DNA of 64,000 nucleotides from Dictyophora rubrovolvata (lineage: Eukaryota > Basidiomycota > Agaricomycetes > Phallales > Phallaceae): the NCBI GenBank assembly GCA_029959195.1, contig CP114117.1, positions 3,224,001-3,288,000 on the forward strand, given 5' to 3'. Below are positions 50,267 through 63,627 of this stretch, in pieces. The position numbers and the translations under genes are program-made. The notes under the pieces were generated by a model, which saw only the letters and a list, made by a program, of their open reading frames with translations, made no database searches and had not been told where the DNA came from. Position 1 is the stretch's first letter. Each line of letters begins with the position of its first letter.

Positions 50267-51078
50267 GTTGGTGACTTGTGAGTTACGAGTGCCAGTGGGT
50301 GAAACGGCGTGGTCGAGAAACTCGTCTGAATCTCAAATTTATATAAGCAAAAAGTGGTGAAGAATCGAATCGGCCCACGATCCGAGTGGTTTGAAAGGAT
50401 CTTTGAGGATCAGCGGGTATAAAGACTCTTTTTCTGACGTGAATGTGGTCAGCGATCAGGATCAGGCTCGAAGAGCGGGGATAAAGGTAAGCTTGAGGCC
50501 TCTCAAAGGAGATAAATGGTATCGTTCCTCGCATCGTCCTTTATATAAGAATCTAGAATCAGGATAAAACTGGGTAATTAAGTATAATATTTATGTAATT
50601 TGCCCCTCAACTCATTCACTGTCCCGGTTAGAGGCAGGCTTCACTGTTGTAGCACATAATAGCGCACGTTCAATCATGTCTAATAGTCATCCATCTTCCC
50701 TAGCTTCTCGCGCCCATCGTAAATAAAAGAAGATGGTGAAAGACTAAAGGGCACACGGATCCCTCGGAATTAATCTTCGAACAAAAGAAAACCATGTGAG
50801 CGAGAGAACACTTGATATGTATATATATATCATTGTGGTGCGCATTAAAAAAAACACTACTTAAGCGACTGAATAATAAAGGAAGGAACCTGATGGAAAA
50901 ATGAAAAAGAGATGCCGGAGGTTTTACATATGTATACAAAAAAACGTCGGGTCAAAGGTATACAGCATACGTGAGAGATCAAATCAAATCAATTACCGTG
51001 AAGAGTGGGACATGATGAGACAGACACAGGTACAGATTACCTATACCAAAGCATTCTCGAACTTGACATCCCACTCAT
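50267..51078. other. Intergenic stretch
   Basis: No supported gene. A short AT microsatellite-like tract (TATATATATA, 50819-50828) is present. Confidence 0.4.
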
Positions 51079-54000
51079 TCACAATGATCGACATCTAGCC
51101 GGGACTTTGTTATCCTATTCAAATAGAAAGATTAGTTGTCAGATGACACCCCTTCTTTTATATATATAATATGTTCGCTCTCACCTCATTATATACACCA
51201 CCACCCCACGGGAAAGCTCCAACAACTTCAGCGTTGAGCCCCTATATCCCAAACGTCAGTACACCCAATCATCCAAGTTCAGCGACGACGACGACATACC
51301 AATCCTCTCTCCGCGAATCCTTCCCAAAGTGTGCAATAATTCTCTCCGCCAGTAAGAATATCGTCAGCCTGGATGATAGCATCTCTAGCATCGACGAATC
51401 TACAAAAAAAAAAAAAAAAAACAAGCATCAGCACCGATTCCTAAAAAATGTCAACACCACCATACCCAGGATTACAGGGCTGCAATTTCATCCCATCAAG
51501 CACCAACTGCACGAGCAACGTATTCCCATTTTTCGGTACAAGCGGTTTCCTCTTCCCATCCGCATCGTACGTCGCGGTTCTATAAAACTTGCCGTCAGCA
51601 GGTACGACACCGTCAGCGTCGGGTTTGGGCGGGTAAAGCGTATCGCTGTATCCGTGTTTCTCGATGAGTTTGTATTGTACGATCCAGAGCATTTCGGCCC
51701 AGACTTCGCCGATGGCGTGCACACCCCAGTATCCTGCCTTGTTTAGGATGCTGTACGTCGATGGGTTGACTTTTTTGTCCTGGGTGAAGGGAGGTTAGTT
51801 TCAGCAACAGCAACGAGAACCACGACTAGGTCCACATACCAAAGAGTATACATAGTACCGGATACCATTATCATCATTCGCAGCCCAAGCACCCATAGCA
51901 TAATCCGAATAGTTACTCGTACTCCGAATACTCGTCGCCAAAAAGTCTTCAAACACACATCAGCACCCAGTTGAATTCAAAAAAAAAAAAAAAACGAGTA
52001 CTAACCACCCCACCCTTCACCCATTCCACCGGCCTCACCCCATCCCAAACAATTCGAGTTGGCGGGCCCACCAGTCAACCGCGTACTCAAACCGTGCGAT
52101 AACTCGTGTATGACAATACCAGCTTCAAGGTCTCCATCGCGATATGGTCGGGCGGTGTTCCATATATACATTCTGCATCGTCCGTTTTGACCATCGGGTG
52201 GCTATACAAAATGAAATTAGAAAGAGGGGAGATTGTTTCAGAAGAGGAAGGAGTTATTACCGTCATAAAGTTTGCCTAAACAAGGTGTGTTGAGCATGTG
52301 TGTTGTTGAAAGAAAAAACAAGCTATCCCTACATTGTTGAATCCACTTCCATCTTGAGCGTTCGCAATAACACCGTCACCTTCTTTCCCACCCCTTCCGA
52401 AATTATGTTGCTGAAAGTTCCCACTCTTCTCATCGAATCCATACCTAAATATCCACCACAACCGAGTCAGAAGAAAACCCCCTTAACACAAGCTGCGTTC
52501 GTCCTCACCTATAGTAAACATCATGCACCATATTGGAAGTATAAAACAATTGCGTGATAGTAGCGTTAATGTACTCTTTCGCAACGGCCATAGGATCAGC
52601 ACGATCGCTCAGCTCGGGTGCATACGTGAAATGGTATCCGGACTTGGAGTTGGAGGTGGGACGGTAGTTGTCTACCCAATTGTTACGACCTTCCCAGTTC
52701 TCATGTGCAAAAACCTATAGGCAGCGGCCGAAAGTCAGCAGGACAAGAGCAAAGCGAGGCAACGCTCAAACGCACGTTATTCCCAGCGGTAGTATCAGCG
52801 TTGTAAATCTCCGATCCTGGAACGACATCGTGGGGTTTAAACCCAGGAGGAAGCTTATTCGCGGGAAGAGCATGCCATCCCAACGGACTAGCCAAAGTAT
52901 CGAAATTCTCTTTCTCAATAGTACGATCACCTTCACTTGGATCGTTGGTGCCCCATTTGAAGACGGTGTATTCTGAGCCGGATTGTTCTTTAGGTGGGGG
53001 GACGGGACGGGGGAATGCCGTGGAGTCGGATGCCCAGTCTACGACGGAAATTATGTTGGTGGGGTTGAAGGCGTCAATTGAGGCGGAGTACCAGTTGTCT
53101 TGCATTTCTACTTCGAGCTGAAAAAGGAAACAGTTAGCCAGAGGAAAAGAGAAGGACAGTATTTTTTTTTATAGTAAGTACCTGCCACACAAGTTTAAGA
53201 ACAACTTGGCCATCTTCTTTGGGTACCTGGGCATAGGCCATCTTGACTTTAGCAGGATTAACAGCATCAGGTACGCTTCCAATCTCCCATTCTGGCATGT
53301 TAGATCTGAGATGCTGAGAAGGAACAGCTGTAACACCTGACAAATACTCGTCGAATCGAGTGTGAATGTCGTCTGCTAGATTTGTAGATGGGGTAGCTGC
53401 CATCATGAACATTAACACTGCCGCGCTTGGGTCGGGACGGTAGACGTTTGTGTAGGCGTTGAGAGAGGATAAGTCGCGCTTGAGGAAGTGGCAGTCTGTT
53501 GTGTGAATGGATTTGAGGAGGTGGAGGTTTAGGTCGTTGTCTTGTTGTTGTTGACCCAAGGGGAGTTGTTGGGAGGATGTGTAGAGGTCTTGGATGTGAG
53601 AAGATATCTTATCGGTGAGAGTTGAACAGAACTTGGTGTGGACTGAGGGTGTTTCAGGGGCAGACTCCGTCGGGATTTGACCGCGATAGAACTAGAGCAT
53701 GAAGAGTATGAAGACTCGGAATGACGATAAAGAGAAGAAATGGGTCTTACGGAATCACCGTAGGACAAGACTCTTCCGTCCTTGATGTTGATATTGATCC
53801 TGCCGTCAGTGACTTCCAAGCCGTTAACATATTGGTTGACATAAACGTGGGTTACACCGGTGCGTGTATCAGTGTAGGAATCGTCTCGGATAACATAGGA
53901 CGCATGGTCCGAGTCAAGATAAGTCGCCAACAAGGTGTCCAAGAAGGAGCGTGCGACATCGAATGGGTCCGAAGGTGAACGGGAAGAGAAGGAGGAGACA

Positions 54001-54170
54001 AATGAGAGATGGGAAGGCGGGGAAGTTGTGAACTTTGTGTGGGGCAACGTTGGACCGAAACCGAGGGTTTTACGGCGAGGAGGTTGTGCCTGTTCGCCGG
54101 TGCTTGTGCTATGAGCAAAAGCGATGGCGAGGTTGGTCAGAATGAGCAAAGTCTTGAATGTACCACGCAT
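51079..54170 (-). CDS. Fungalysin, secreted M36 metalloprotease
   Basis: Multi-exon gene from the ATG at 54170. Signal peptide [20 protein letters not shown], then an FTP-type propeptide ([20 protein letters not shown] ... [15 protein letters not shown]). The catalytic part shows [16 protein letters not shown] (zinc-binding HEXXH) and [12 protein letters not shown], whose Glu is the third zinc ligand. [20 protein letters not shown] and [16 protein letters not shown] follow. The C-terminal exons give [20 protein letters not shown] and [15 protein letters not shown], ending at 51079. This domain order is that of basidiomycete fungalysins, which are made as zymogens and degrade extracellular protein. 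An acceptor with an 18-T tract precedes the C-terminal exons. Frames appear intact. Confidence 0.93.
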
Positions 54171-55940
54171 GGCTGGAGATTGAGATTGAGATGGTGGTGG
54201 TTAGGAGAGAAAGAGAGAAAGAGAGAGAAAGAGGAGATGATAAGCAATTTGGAGCCACACGACCGTCTGCTGTCCCTGAGTCTGAGTCTGACACTGACGC
54301 GGCCCCTTTGCTATGCAAATAGTACTCGGTGTATTACGTAATCACAATCACGATCATCACCGTAACCCCTAAACCATGGCTTAAAACGGTTTACTTGGCT
54401 GTGCGTTGTCTATGTAACATATACCTATATCTAGTTCCGTAGAATTGAACTCAAAGTTTAGGGAAAAAGGAGTCTAGTCTAAGCTCAGATTCAGACCAAA
54501 CCAGACGAGTTGAATTGAATTGCCACCGCGGGCGCTAAGAAAATTTTTCAGGGAAAACGTTTCCTCCTCCAATGCTGTGCCATGTCAGACGCATCGCAGT
54601 GCTGCGGATCATTCCACGCCTAGTAACACAAATTACAGAATTAACATTTACAATTGTAATTACAATTATCTTTCTCGAGGTCTTTTCCTATCAAACCAAT
54701 CGAATTCCGGCGCCTTAGGCCCAGGCTTAGGATGTTTTATATTCTGGCGAATATCACGCACATACATATAGTACGTGGGCCTGTGTCTCTAAGAAATGCA
54801 TCCCAAACGCCATGCATTACGTTACACAACATGCGGCTCTTTTCAAAACGACCAATTCCTTGAACAGATTTCTCATTTCTAATTTGAACTTGCTGGTATT
54901 GTCCTCAGACTACAGTCAACGACTTTGTTTACGTACATATCACCTCTGCAATCACCAAGTTCCCTTATCTCGGGTATTCGGTATTGACTTCACTGTTCAA
55001 ACGGTTCCTACCAGCTACTAATTTGTCCATCTTCTATATCCCCTATATCTTGCTTGAGCACCCTGTGTTATCAAGAGATAGTCCCGACTCGGAATTAGAT
55101 AACGGAACTTGCCTAGCCTGAGGTATCTATAATTGCACTATCTGGTCATGCCACACATCGATCCAGCTGAATACGTATGTTTATCTCTGCTTGTCCTCTT
55201 CAATCCAGCTCGCCACAAAGTAATAACAACCAAGATTTGCCATTCAGGAAATTCACCCAGCCACGTCATTGATACAGGCTGTACAATTAAATCAATCATC
55301 CTCTCAGGAGTAGATGCTCTTTCTTGAACTTCGAAGCGCTGCCGACACATCATTGGCATATATATAACCGAGTTCCCTTCTCACTTGGCGAGCATGGGCG
55401 CACAAGCCTCATCTTATCCGAATCCTGATTGGTTCGTACGGTGTTCAGTCCGGTTAGTTATGAACGAAAATCGCAAACCTACATTTTTCATTTACGGATA
55501 GAAAACTCCTATGTAACCTCCTCCCCTTCTTTGCCATCAACGTCCTCAGGAGCCATATCAACAGAACAAGAAACGAAAGCTCCAAAATTGAATCTCTTTC
55601 CCCGACAATTGCCATGTGCCCGCCCATCCATCATCGTGGAACGGCACCGGCATGCCATGCACCACTAATAGTAACCGTTTTCACCATGCACCATCGTCCC
55701 AACCATGGCATTGGCTGATTCAGAACGCTATCTCAATAAAAACTAACATCTCAAGGCGGCTATTCGTTCATTCATTCAGCACACACGATATGATCACCGC
55801 GTGACTATAGCAAACCACATGCCAGCGGACGCCGGATACATACTCCTTCCATTTAGAAAACTTTCAGACTTCTCTATTCAAATGTGAAATTTGAATTTCC
55901 AGTTTCTTAACAACACTTCTTGTTGAGCTTTGCTTGTGCC
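54171..55940. other. Gene-free divergent interval
   Basis: 1.77 kb between divergent fungalysin and Atg22-like genes. A GA-rich tract (GAAAGAGAGAAAGAGAG, about 54208-54230) is immediately upstream of the fungalysin start. No coding motif was found in the short frames at 54520-55804. Confidence 0.45.
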
Positions 55941-58598
55941 ATGGCGTCTCCACGACTAACAGCAGCTCCCTTGAGCACGGACGACGATTTTGCGGCCAAA
56001 TACCAATTGGATACCACTACCGTGGCAAAATTAAAAGAGCCTTCGGATCAGGATGTCCGCGTGGAAATACAAGAATCAAGCTCGAGCACTGGCAAAAGCA
56101 ATCACAATAACGGTGGTCCTCTCATTGCTACCGTCGATAACGAAGGGCCTATCGTAACGAGAAAGGAGCTCTGGGCTTATTATCGTAAGTCGTGAATCGA
56201 AAACCAAAAAAGCAATGTGCGCTGACAAAGATTCGATCTAGTCTATTATAACGGCGACAATGTAAGCAAGTTTCAAAACTCCGTATTATCTGGGCTCATC
56301 GTCCTGAATGTATACAGGGCGTAGGACCAATCGGTACCGTACTCCATCCCTCTAAAAGAATTGCTTCACTAAACCTCCTTACCAGGATACTCAATGACCC
56401 TCTTCCAATCCCTAGCAACAGGAGCAGCACACGACGCAACACTCGGCCCAGGACATCCCTGCACAAACACAACATCCTCCAGCGCATGTCTTCTCCCCTG
56501 GGGCAGCCACGGCGGCACTAAAAGCGTCAGCTCGGTCGTTCTCGTCGCGAACGGCGTGAGCTTCGCGATTATGACCGCGCTGTTCACTACCATCGGGAGT
56601 GCGGCTGATTACGGCTCGTTTGGACGGTGGTTGCTTTTTGGTGTGACGGTTGTGTGTTGGGGTGCTCAGTTTGGGAGTATGAGTTTGACGTGTAAGAGAC
56701 CGAGGACCGAGGACCGGGACCTCCGAGTCTGAATCAGGCTGTTGCTTTAATTACTGACCGCTCGTTTATTTAGCTCCGGATAGATGGGGTGTAGCTATGG
56801 CTCTGTTCATAATCGGATACGTATCATACGGCGCTACCCTCGTCTTTTACGCCGCACTTTTTCCACGACTTGCTCGGAACACCGCTCATGCCAGATCTCT
56901 GCGAGCTAAATATGAGCGCGGTGAGATTCCTGCTGAAGAATATGAAATTGAAGAAAGTCTGGAAAAGAATAGGATAAGCAATATTAGTACCGTATGTTGT
57001 TTAATTGTCGCGGTTTATGTTCTTTTCTGATCTTTGAATTTAATGAGGGCAGGCTCATAGCAATATAGGATATATTATGACACTCGCTTTGAATTTGTCA
57101 ATTCTCATTCCGTTGGCGAATAATCCCAAAGTTGACAATTATACCATCGTTCTGTGCGTTTTTCATCATCATGATTGATATTAGTAGTAACACCAGCTTT
57201 TATTTACCATAACCCAACTTCTAGCACAAACGCATACTGGGTCATAACTGGAATATGGTGGTGTGCGTATTTCGGTTACAAGCAATACGCATCATGCTAA
57301 TCCTAACTCACAATTGCATCATCAGTCATCTTTCAACAGCCCCGACCAGGTCCACGTCTCCCAAAAGGAGAGAGCTATTTAACAATCGGATGGAAACAGG
57401 TTAGTTAGCCTTACTATATGTCATACTGAATATATATGTATATTTATTTTGTTGGCACTCAGATTTGGGAAGCACTGAGACAATACAAAAAGTTACCGTA
57501 TACATTTATATATCTAGTCGCTTTTTTCCTTCTAGCGGACGTAAGTTGTATCATCTTGGTTTTTTTTGATAATAGGCGATTATGACATGTTCATCATCGT
57601 TGGCAGGGCTTGAATACTACAGGAACACTCGTCAGTATTTGTCAGAATGATAAATTCTCGTTTTCCTTTTTGCAAAATACATATCTTGGGCTTGCTCAGG
57701 CTCTCACGTCCACGTTGAGGTAAAAAAAATAATTTTATTCTTTCAGTTCTTGAAATGACATTGTATGTATCTCTTGTTGCAGTACCTTTGGGTTTTGGTA
57801 CATCCAAAGATATTGGAAGATCAATACAAAAACCATGGTTTGTCAAAAAAAAAACAATAGTATCACACTCTAGACAGTACCTCGCTCAAAAATGGCATTT
57901 TCATCTAGTTCGTCGTCACGAACGTCTTTACAGTTCTAATTCCATTTTGGGGAATGTTAGGTATTTGGACGACCAAAATCGGGTACGTAACACGATCCAT
58001 CCAAAGTGGTAAGCTAACGGTCAACATAATATCCAGATTCCACAACGCCTGGGAATTCTGGGCGTACAACGTCGTATTCGGACTTTTTCAAGCTCCTTAT
58101 TATGCGTTTTCTCAGACTATGATGGCAGGTGCGTTGTGCGCCTACGCATATACCCAGTTTATAATTCAGTACATAACATATCTTGAATTTGTAGAACTCA
58201 CACCACCGGGATTTGATAACATGTTTTTCGGCCTATTCGGCCTTTCAAATCGTGCTTCGAGTATGATAGGTCCGAATGTTATTCAAGCTATAATCGATAA
58301 TACTCGTCAGTTCACCGATCCACGATTATTTTTATTTTTTTGTTATTTGTTAATCAAGACGAATTTGTGTGTTTTATTATTTATAGAGAACAATTGGCAA
58401 GGTTTTCCGTTCTTGTTTGCGCTTTGTGCGGCTGCTTCGCTTGTTATTTGGTTTGGCGTTGATATTCAGAAAGGAAGGAGGGATGCTGTTAGGTTTGGTG
58501 ATGAGAAGAGGAAGGGGAAAGGGAAGGGGAGCCAAGAGCGGGATTGTGGAGACGAGGGGGAGGAGGGAGACGGGGAGAATCGGTTGGTCAAGGGTTAA
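55941..58598 (+). CDS. Atg22-like vacuolar transporter (major facilitator superfamily)
   Basis: Multi-exon gene; the ATG at 55941 (MASPRLTAAPLSTDDDFAAK) is used. After a hydrophilic N-terminus, KELWAYYR leads into YYNGDNGVGPIGYSM, a pattern typical of Atg22-like proteins. About twelve membrane segments follow, among them VVLVANGVSFAIMTALFTTI, WGVAMALFIIGYVSYGATLV, FIYLVAFFLLADGLNTTGTL, FWAYNVVFGLFQAPYYAFSQ and LTPPGFDNMFFGLFGLSNRA. The C-terminus is hydrophilic and Lys/Gly/Glu-rich. In yeast the family exports amino acids from the vacuole after autophagic breakdown. About 560-600 aa. It could be a paralog with other cargo. Confidence 0.88.
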
Positions 58599-58866
58599 GT
58601 TGGGTGACTGCCAGTTGGAATTGTCAATGGTGATTGTGAGTGGTATTTTTTCATGTATGTACTAGTAAGCACGGAGTTGTGGTGAAGGAGGTGGACGCGA
58701 CTGCGGACATGGCATGATCAAACGTAAAGACCAAGACCGAGGCTTGATGTACACGAATACAAAATATAATTTTAGCGATAGAAAGGTTAAAAAGCGATTA
58801 TAGCAATAGAATTTCTGGAGCCTAACGCTCTTCCACCGTAGCAAAGCTATTTACAAAACTCTTTCT

Positions 58867-61716
58867 TCAAGCCAATCCAATATCCTATCAATGAGAAAAT
58901 TTCAACTTTAATATATACACCTTTAATATAATTTCCACAAAACCACCTTACCTTCTTTATCCAAGTAACAGCAATAGGATGAAACTCCAACGCATGCTCA
59001 AGAAAAGTCTTCCGCGCCAGTTCTTTATCAATGCGAGAAATAGCTCTGAAAACAGGTCTGCAGAATTTCATACGCCCTTTGAGACCCCCCTTTTCGTCGT
59101 TGACAAGCCAGTCGGCAGCGTCTTTGATAAAGTCTTTGGCAGCTTCAGATAATAACGCCAGTTGATACCAGCGGAGACGGATTTCGGCATTCGGAGATGT
59201 GTTGAAGGAGTAAAGGTTTCCTAAGTGGTGGATATGTGTTGAAGGAAGTGGTTTATAGTGTGTTGAGAGGCGTTCGAGGAATACGACTAGTTTGAGAGTC
59301 GAACAACAAAAAAGTTCGAAACTGACTGAAGAATTTTTAAAGGTAGGAAGAACAACACACCTATTTGATTTGTATTGAATTCGGCTACATCATTCGCTTT
59401 GAAGGAAAGCCCAGTAATCGAGATATCACGAGCTGAATCCCATTTAGCAGCCAATGCATACGCCTGCTCCGCAAGGGTTGTATCATATTCCATTTCGACA
59501 GGGAGTGTAACGCCTTCGCCATACAGCCACCCCTGTTGGTAGCGGACAACGGTAATAAGTTCGAGAAGGTCTGAGAATTCTCAAATGGGTGATTATTTTA
59601 CATACCTGCCAGTCGATTGAATCTAATAACTTGACACATTCGGGACCGTTTTTTCTGTAGTAATCGTACAAGTGATTTTTCCACTCTGTTGCCGATATGC
59701 TCTTTCCGGTGAAAGTAGTGATATAATTCCTGATATACGGCAGGAAAACGTCCATTCCCCCAAGCGTTCGCTCTGAAAACTCAAGAGATTAAAATTAAGC
59801 TCACAAGAGAGAAAACAACACACCTATATGTAGTAATAAATTGGAACCTTTATCATACGGCACCCGAGAAAAGGCACCATCAGGGTCTTCGCCCTTCTCA
59901 AAATCAATGACAAGCCGTTGATACTTGGGTGTATTTTCATTTCTTTTAAGATCTCTGGTTAAACTGTTGTAGCCGACGATATATGACAGACCACGGTAGC
60001 GGGGACCTTTAAGTTTTTCAAGGAGATAGCGTTCGGTGTAAGTCGTCCACCCTGATATTCCGGTTGTGTGAGGCGGATATACATAAGAGAGGGAAAAGTA
60101 GGAATTCAAACCTTCGTTTAGAAAGAATGAAGACGCGGTTTTATGTCTAATAAAAGTAAGTATGAAGGAAACGACGGCTAGCCTGAGTAGTCTGCTCACG
60201 TTACTCCATTCCCGAACCATGAATGCGAAAGCTCGTGAATAATCACGTCATTCAGACTGCGATCTCCGGACAAAAGACCTGATCGTTAAACATTGGTATC
60301 GTATAATGGCCGGGCCACTTGGAAAAACATAAACTTACTAGGTGTCAAAAATGTTAAGCAAGCGTTTTCCTGTTCGGAAGTTGTGGCAAAACGTGAAGTT
60401 CTAATTACATGTTCACTGCTCACCATTCCGCCATATGGAAATGAAGGAGGTAAAACCAATAAATCATAAACTGAAAATCTGTATGGGATAAGTGTATCCT
60501 CCGCTGCGGCGAGATACCTGATACATAAGCCATGCACATAGATTAACAATAAATCAAAGTGTAGTATTGATAGTGCCAGAGACATACTTTACAGTATCCT
60601 CACTGAATTCATCATATGCAGAATCGACGACGCCTGGTTCAGCCCATACGCCGGATGACCACCCGCGATCTTTGACGGGAAAGGGGCGGTACCTCAAATC
60701 GCCAGCTGCAATAGCGATTAGGTAGGATGGAATAGGAACTGGCTAGACTTGTCGTAAGTAAATGCACGCTTTCAGGAACCCTTTGTGTAAAGAAATCATT
60801 GACTTGGCTGTATTTATATGTTACTGCTTGTTTTCCTACTTCTTGTCCGTCGTGTGCTGGTCCCGTTGAGGGAGGACTTTGACGAATTGCTGAAAGGAGG
60901 ACTGGAAGGACTGACGTTACTGATGCCGTATATGTCTAAATACACAATCCATAACCAATAAGTATCAACGGTGAAAAGACGAAAATATTTTTAACCTGTT
61001 TGACTGAAGAAGTATCTGGTTGAGCCAGATCAGATTTGAGCGAACCAGAACTGGTGTCTTTTGCGACTCGCCTTGAATAGGCACCAAGCTACGTGCATGA
61101 ATAGCCTGACACTGACTGAAAAGATAAGGGTGTTTTTTCCCGGCTGTTTGTCTATTTGGAGCTGTGATTCATCATAATGGATTCGTCAGGAGTGAAGCAG
61201 CATACGGCGGATCTAGCCATTGCAGAGCGGTCGAATTTGCCGAGGTGGAATAGTTGATGGTAACGGATACGGTGCCTCCTGATAGTATACCTTTAGAAAG
61301 TGGAATGGAAAGGGATGAACCCATGATGGGATGCTCATTTCCAAGGACATACTGCATGCAATAGGGTCGGGTTAAAAGAACATAGCACTGGAAGAAAAAT
61401 CGGACTTGCCGAAGCTTGCTCATTTTCAATTTGTACTTTGTTAATGTTCAACCTAAAAGTATCAAATCTAGTCTCTTATCAAGTTACAAAAGAAACAGTC
61501 GAGATTTCACGTTACTTACACTATCTCGCTGACATCCTTTTTTGCGAGAAGCGTGTGTCGAGCCGATCCTGTGATAACTTTCGTTTCAAAGTCAAGGTTC
61601 CATGTCAAATCAACATGCGTGGTTGTAATATCAAGGTAATTGGATTGTGTCGTTGGATCGATTTCAAGGCTGCTCATTGTTTCTGGATGATTTCGATCAT
61701 TCGCTGAAGGCGGCAT
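58867..61716 (-). CDS. Leukotriene A4 hydrolase-type M1 aminopeptidase
   Basis: Multi-exon gene from the ATG at 61716 ([20 protein letters not shown]), stop at 58867. The N-terminal saddle domain has [20 protein letters not shown]. The GGMEN substrate motif is restored across an intron (PYGGM + [10 protein letters not shown]). The zinc site is [13 protein letters not shown] and, after another splice, [13 protein letters not shown], giving HEXXH-x18-E. The C-terminal helical domain ends [20 protein letters not shown] and [13 protein letters not shown]. Fungal enzymes of this type are cytosolic or nuclear aminopeptidases with some epoxide hydrolase activity. Length (about 640 aa) fits. It converges with the Atg22-like gene about 270 bp away. 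Confidence 0.93.
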
Positions 61717-62286
61717 GGAAAGGTAGCCGAGTCGGTAGACTCGAACCGCCGGCTCAGGATTGTGACACCGTCACTTCGGCAAGCTACTAAAGTGCTTAGT
61801 CGCCGTCTCGCAGGTCATCGCGTCATCCATTGACTTTGAAGATAACGCCGTGCCTCTTTGTCAAATATCAGTTTGGTTATTAAGACTTTAGGGATCGCTT
61901 CATTTTGTTTGGCACGTCACGAGAACTCAAAGGGGGATGCGGTTCACAGACGAACAAGCTTATCTACATCCGCAGCCGGTCTGTTTAATAGACTGGTTGA
62001 CTGGTTTTCCCTCTACAACGGGTCATGCGGTTGTAAGTAGCATAAAAATTTGAACCGATCCTATGCTCATCAAAATTTAAAATTTAAAATTACTCAGACA
62101 AGCTTCTTCTGACTCACCTATTCTGAAGCGAGATTGGTTCGGAGTATACGGCCGCCGACCGGTGAAGACGACCTGTACTTATACGTACGTCGGAAAATAA
62201 GTTTTTGATCGAGCGTCATATAAAGATAAGATGTTGCACTCGTGCTTGATTTTCCACCAGTACGACCCACGGCGAGCACAATACCA

Positions 62287-63258
62287 ATGATAGCGTCCTC
62301 AACTTGGTTAGTAACAGGGTGAGCATTGGACAATTCTTCAACACAAAATATATTGTAACAGACCCTTTAGTGCCTCTCGTGGTATCGGATTAGAATATGT
62401 TCGACAGATTGTCGAGAGAAGAGATAAAGTTTTTGCGGCCGTTCGTTCTCCAGACAAAGCGGTGGAGCTTCGACGACTTCAGGAAGCCAATCCATCTGGT
62501 TCCGTTGAGATAGTTGAATTAGACGTTCGCAGTCAGGAAAGTATCGCATCGGCAGGTAAACTTGTCGAGTCCATCTTGCAGGATCGGGGCTTGGATTATC
62601 TTATCAGCAATGCGGGTATACTTGTGCGTTCTTCATATTTTTTTTTACAAAATAACCGGTTTCTACTTCGAGAATATTAGAATTATCATACCGAAATACC
62701 GTCTATGATAAAACCGGATGAACTAATGGATATTTTCCGGACAAACGTTGTTGGATCTGCTTTAGTCTATCAGAACTTTCTACCTCTTCTTGAACGAAGT
62801 AAAAGGCCTGGCGGGCCTGTACTGGTCAATATGAGTAGCGGATCAGGGAGCATAGCGAGGGTTTTAAATCCGCCTCCAAACCGGGTAATCCCACCAGCTG
62901 CGAGCTATTCCATTAGCAAAGCTGCTCTGAACATGCTGGTATGTCTTCCCTTTATTGCGAGTTGCTTTTCGGAATAAATATGATCCATAAGAGCGTCAAG
63001 CAAGCCTCTGAGAAACCTAATATTATCGTAATATCTATTGCGCCAGGATGGTTGAAGACTGGTGGGTACCCTGCTATTCAGTCAGGCCTAATTCTGGTTC
63101 TCTTAACAAACCTCTTTCACGATATAGATATGGGTGGTCCGGATGCCTCGTATGACGTTGATTTTAGTGTTGGACATCAGATCAAGCTGGTAGTTGCCGC
63201 TACTCCTGCAGACACCGGGAAATTCAAAGCGTATGATGGGACTGAATATCCTTGGTGA
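62287..63258 (+). CDS. Short-chain dehydrogenase/reductase (SDR-2)
   Basis: Inverted paralog of SDR-1. Exons 62287-62318, 62371-62623, 62681-62938, 62992-63061 and 63128-63258 total 247 codons plus stop, with all four introns at the positions seen in SDR-1. The TGxxxGxG motif arises across intron 1 (WLVTG + ASRGIG). NAGI, VNMSSG, YSISK and PGWLKT-DMGG follow. The protein matches SDR-1 closely, including the PADxGKFKAxxGTE end. Frames and splice sites are intact. It is an NAD(P)-dependent oxidoreductase with an unknown substrate. It is divergent from the aminopeptidase gene, 570 bp away. Confidence 0.9.
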
Positions 63259-63627
63259 CCGATTTGCGGTAAATTTGATCTCGGCAACATCAACAACATA
63301 ATTTTTGAATTTTTGTGATAACGCACCGGTTCGCCCAAGTTGTAAAGCATCCTAAATACAATGCCGTTCATGAAGCTCAATGAATGAATATTCGGTGTGG
63401 AATTTCGTGCTCAGTAATCGACGTTTTGTTTTATCAGACGTATTCATGTTGAGCGAGAGTCTTTTCTATCTACATATTCTGAATCCTCATTTTCATCTTT
63501 TACATGCTGATCTCAAGCTTCGTATCTTCGGTTTTAATATGTGAAACATGTTCTCGTAAAAAACACATTATTGAATGTTTTCAGAACTTTTGGTTACATA
63601 ATACTGAAAAATAAATTGCACTGCATA

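Noticed and set aside
61721-61790. tRNA-like A-box (TAGCCGAGTCGG) with a GTAGC/GCTAC end pairing
   Set aside because: The arms conflict: T-arm and acceptor stem cannot both form, and no anticodon arm fits. Probably a chance hairpin.
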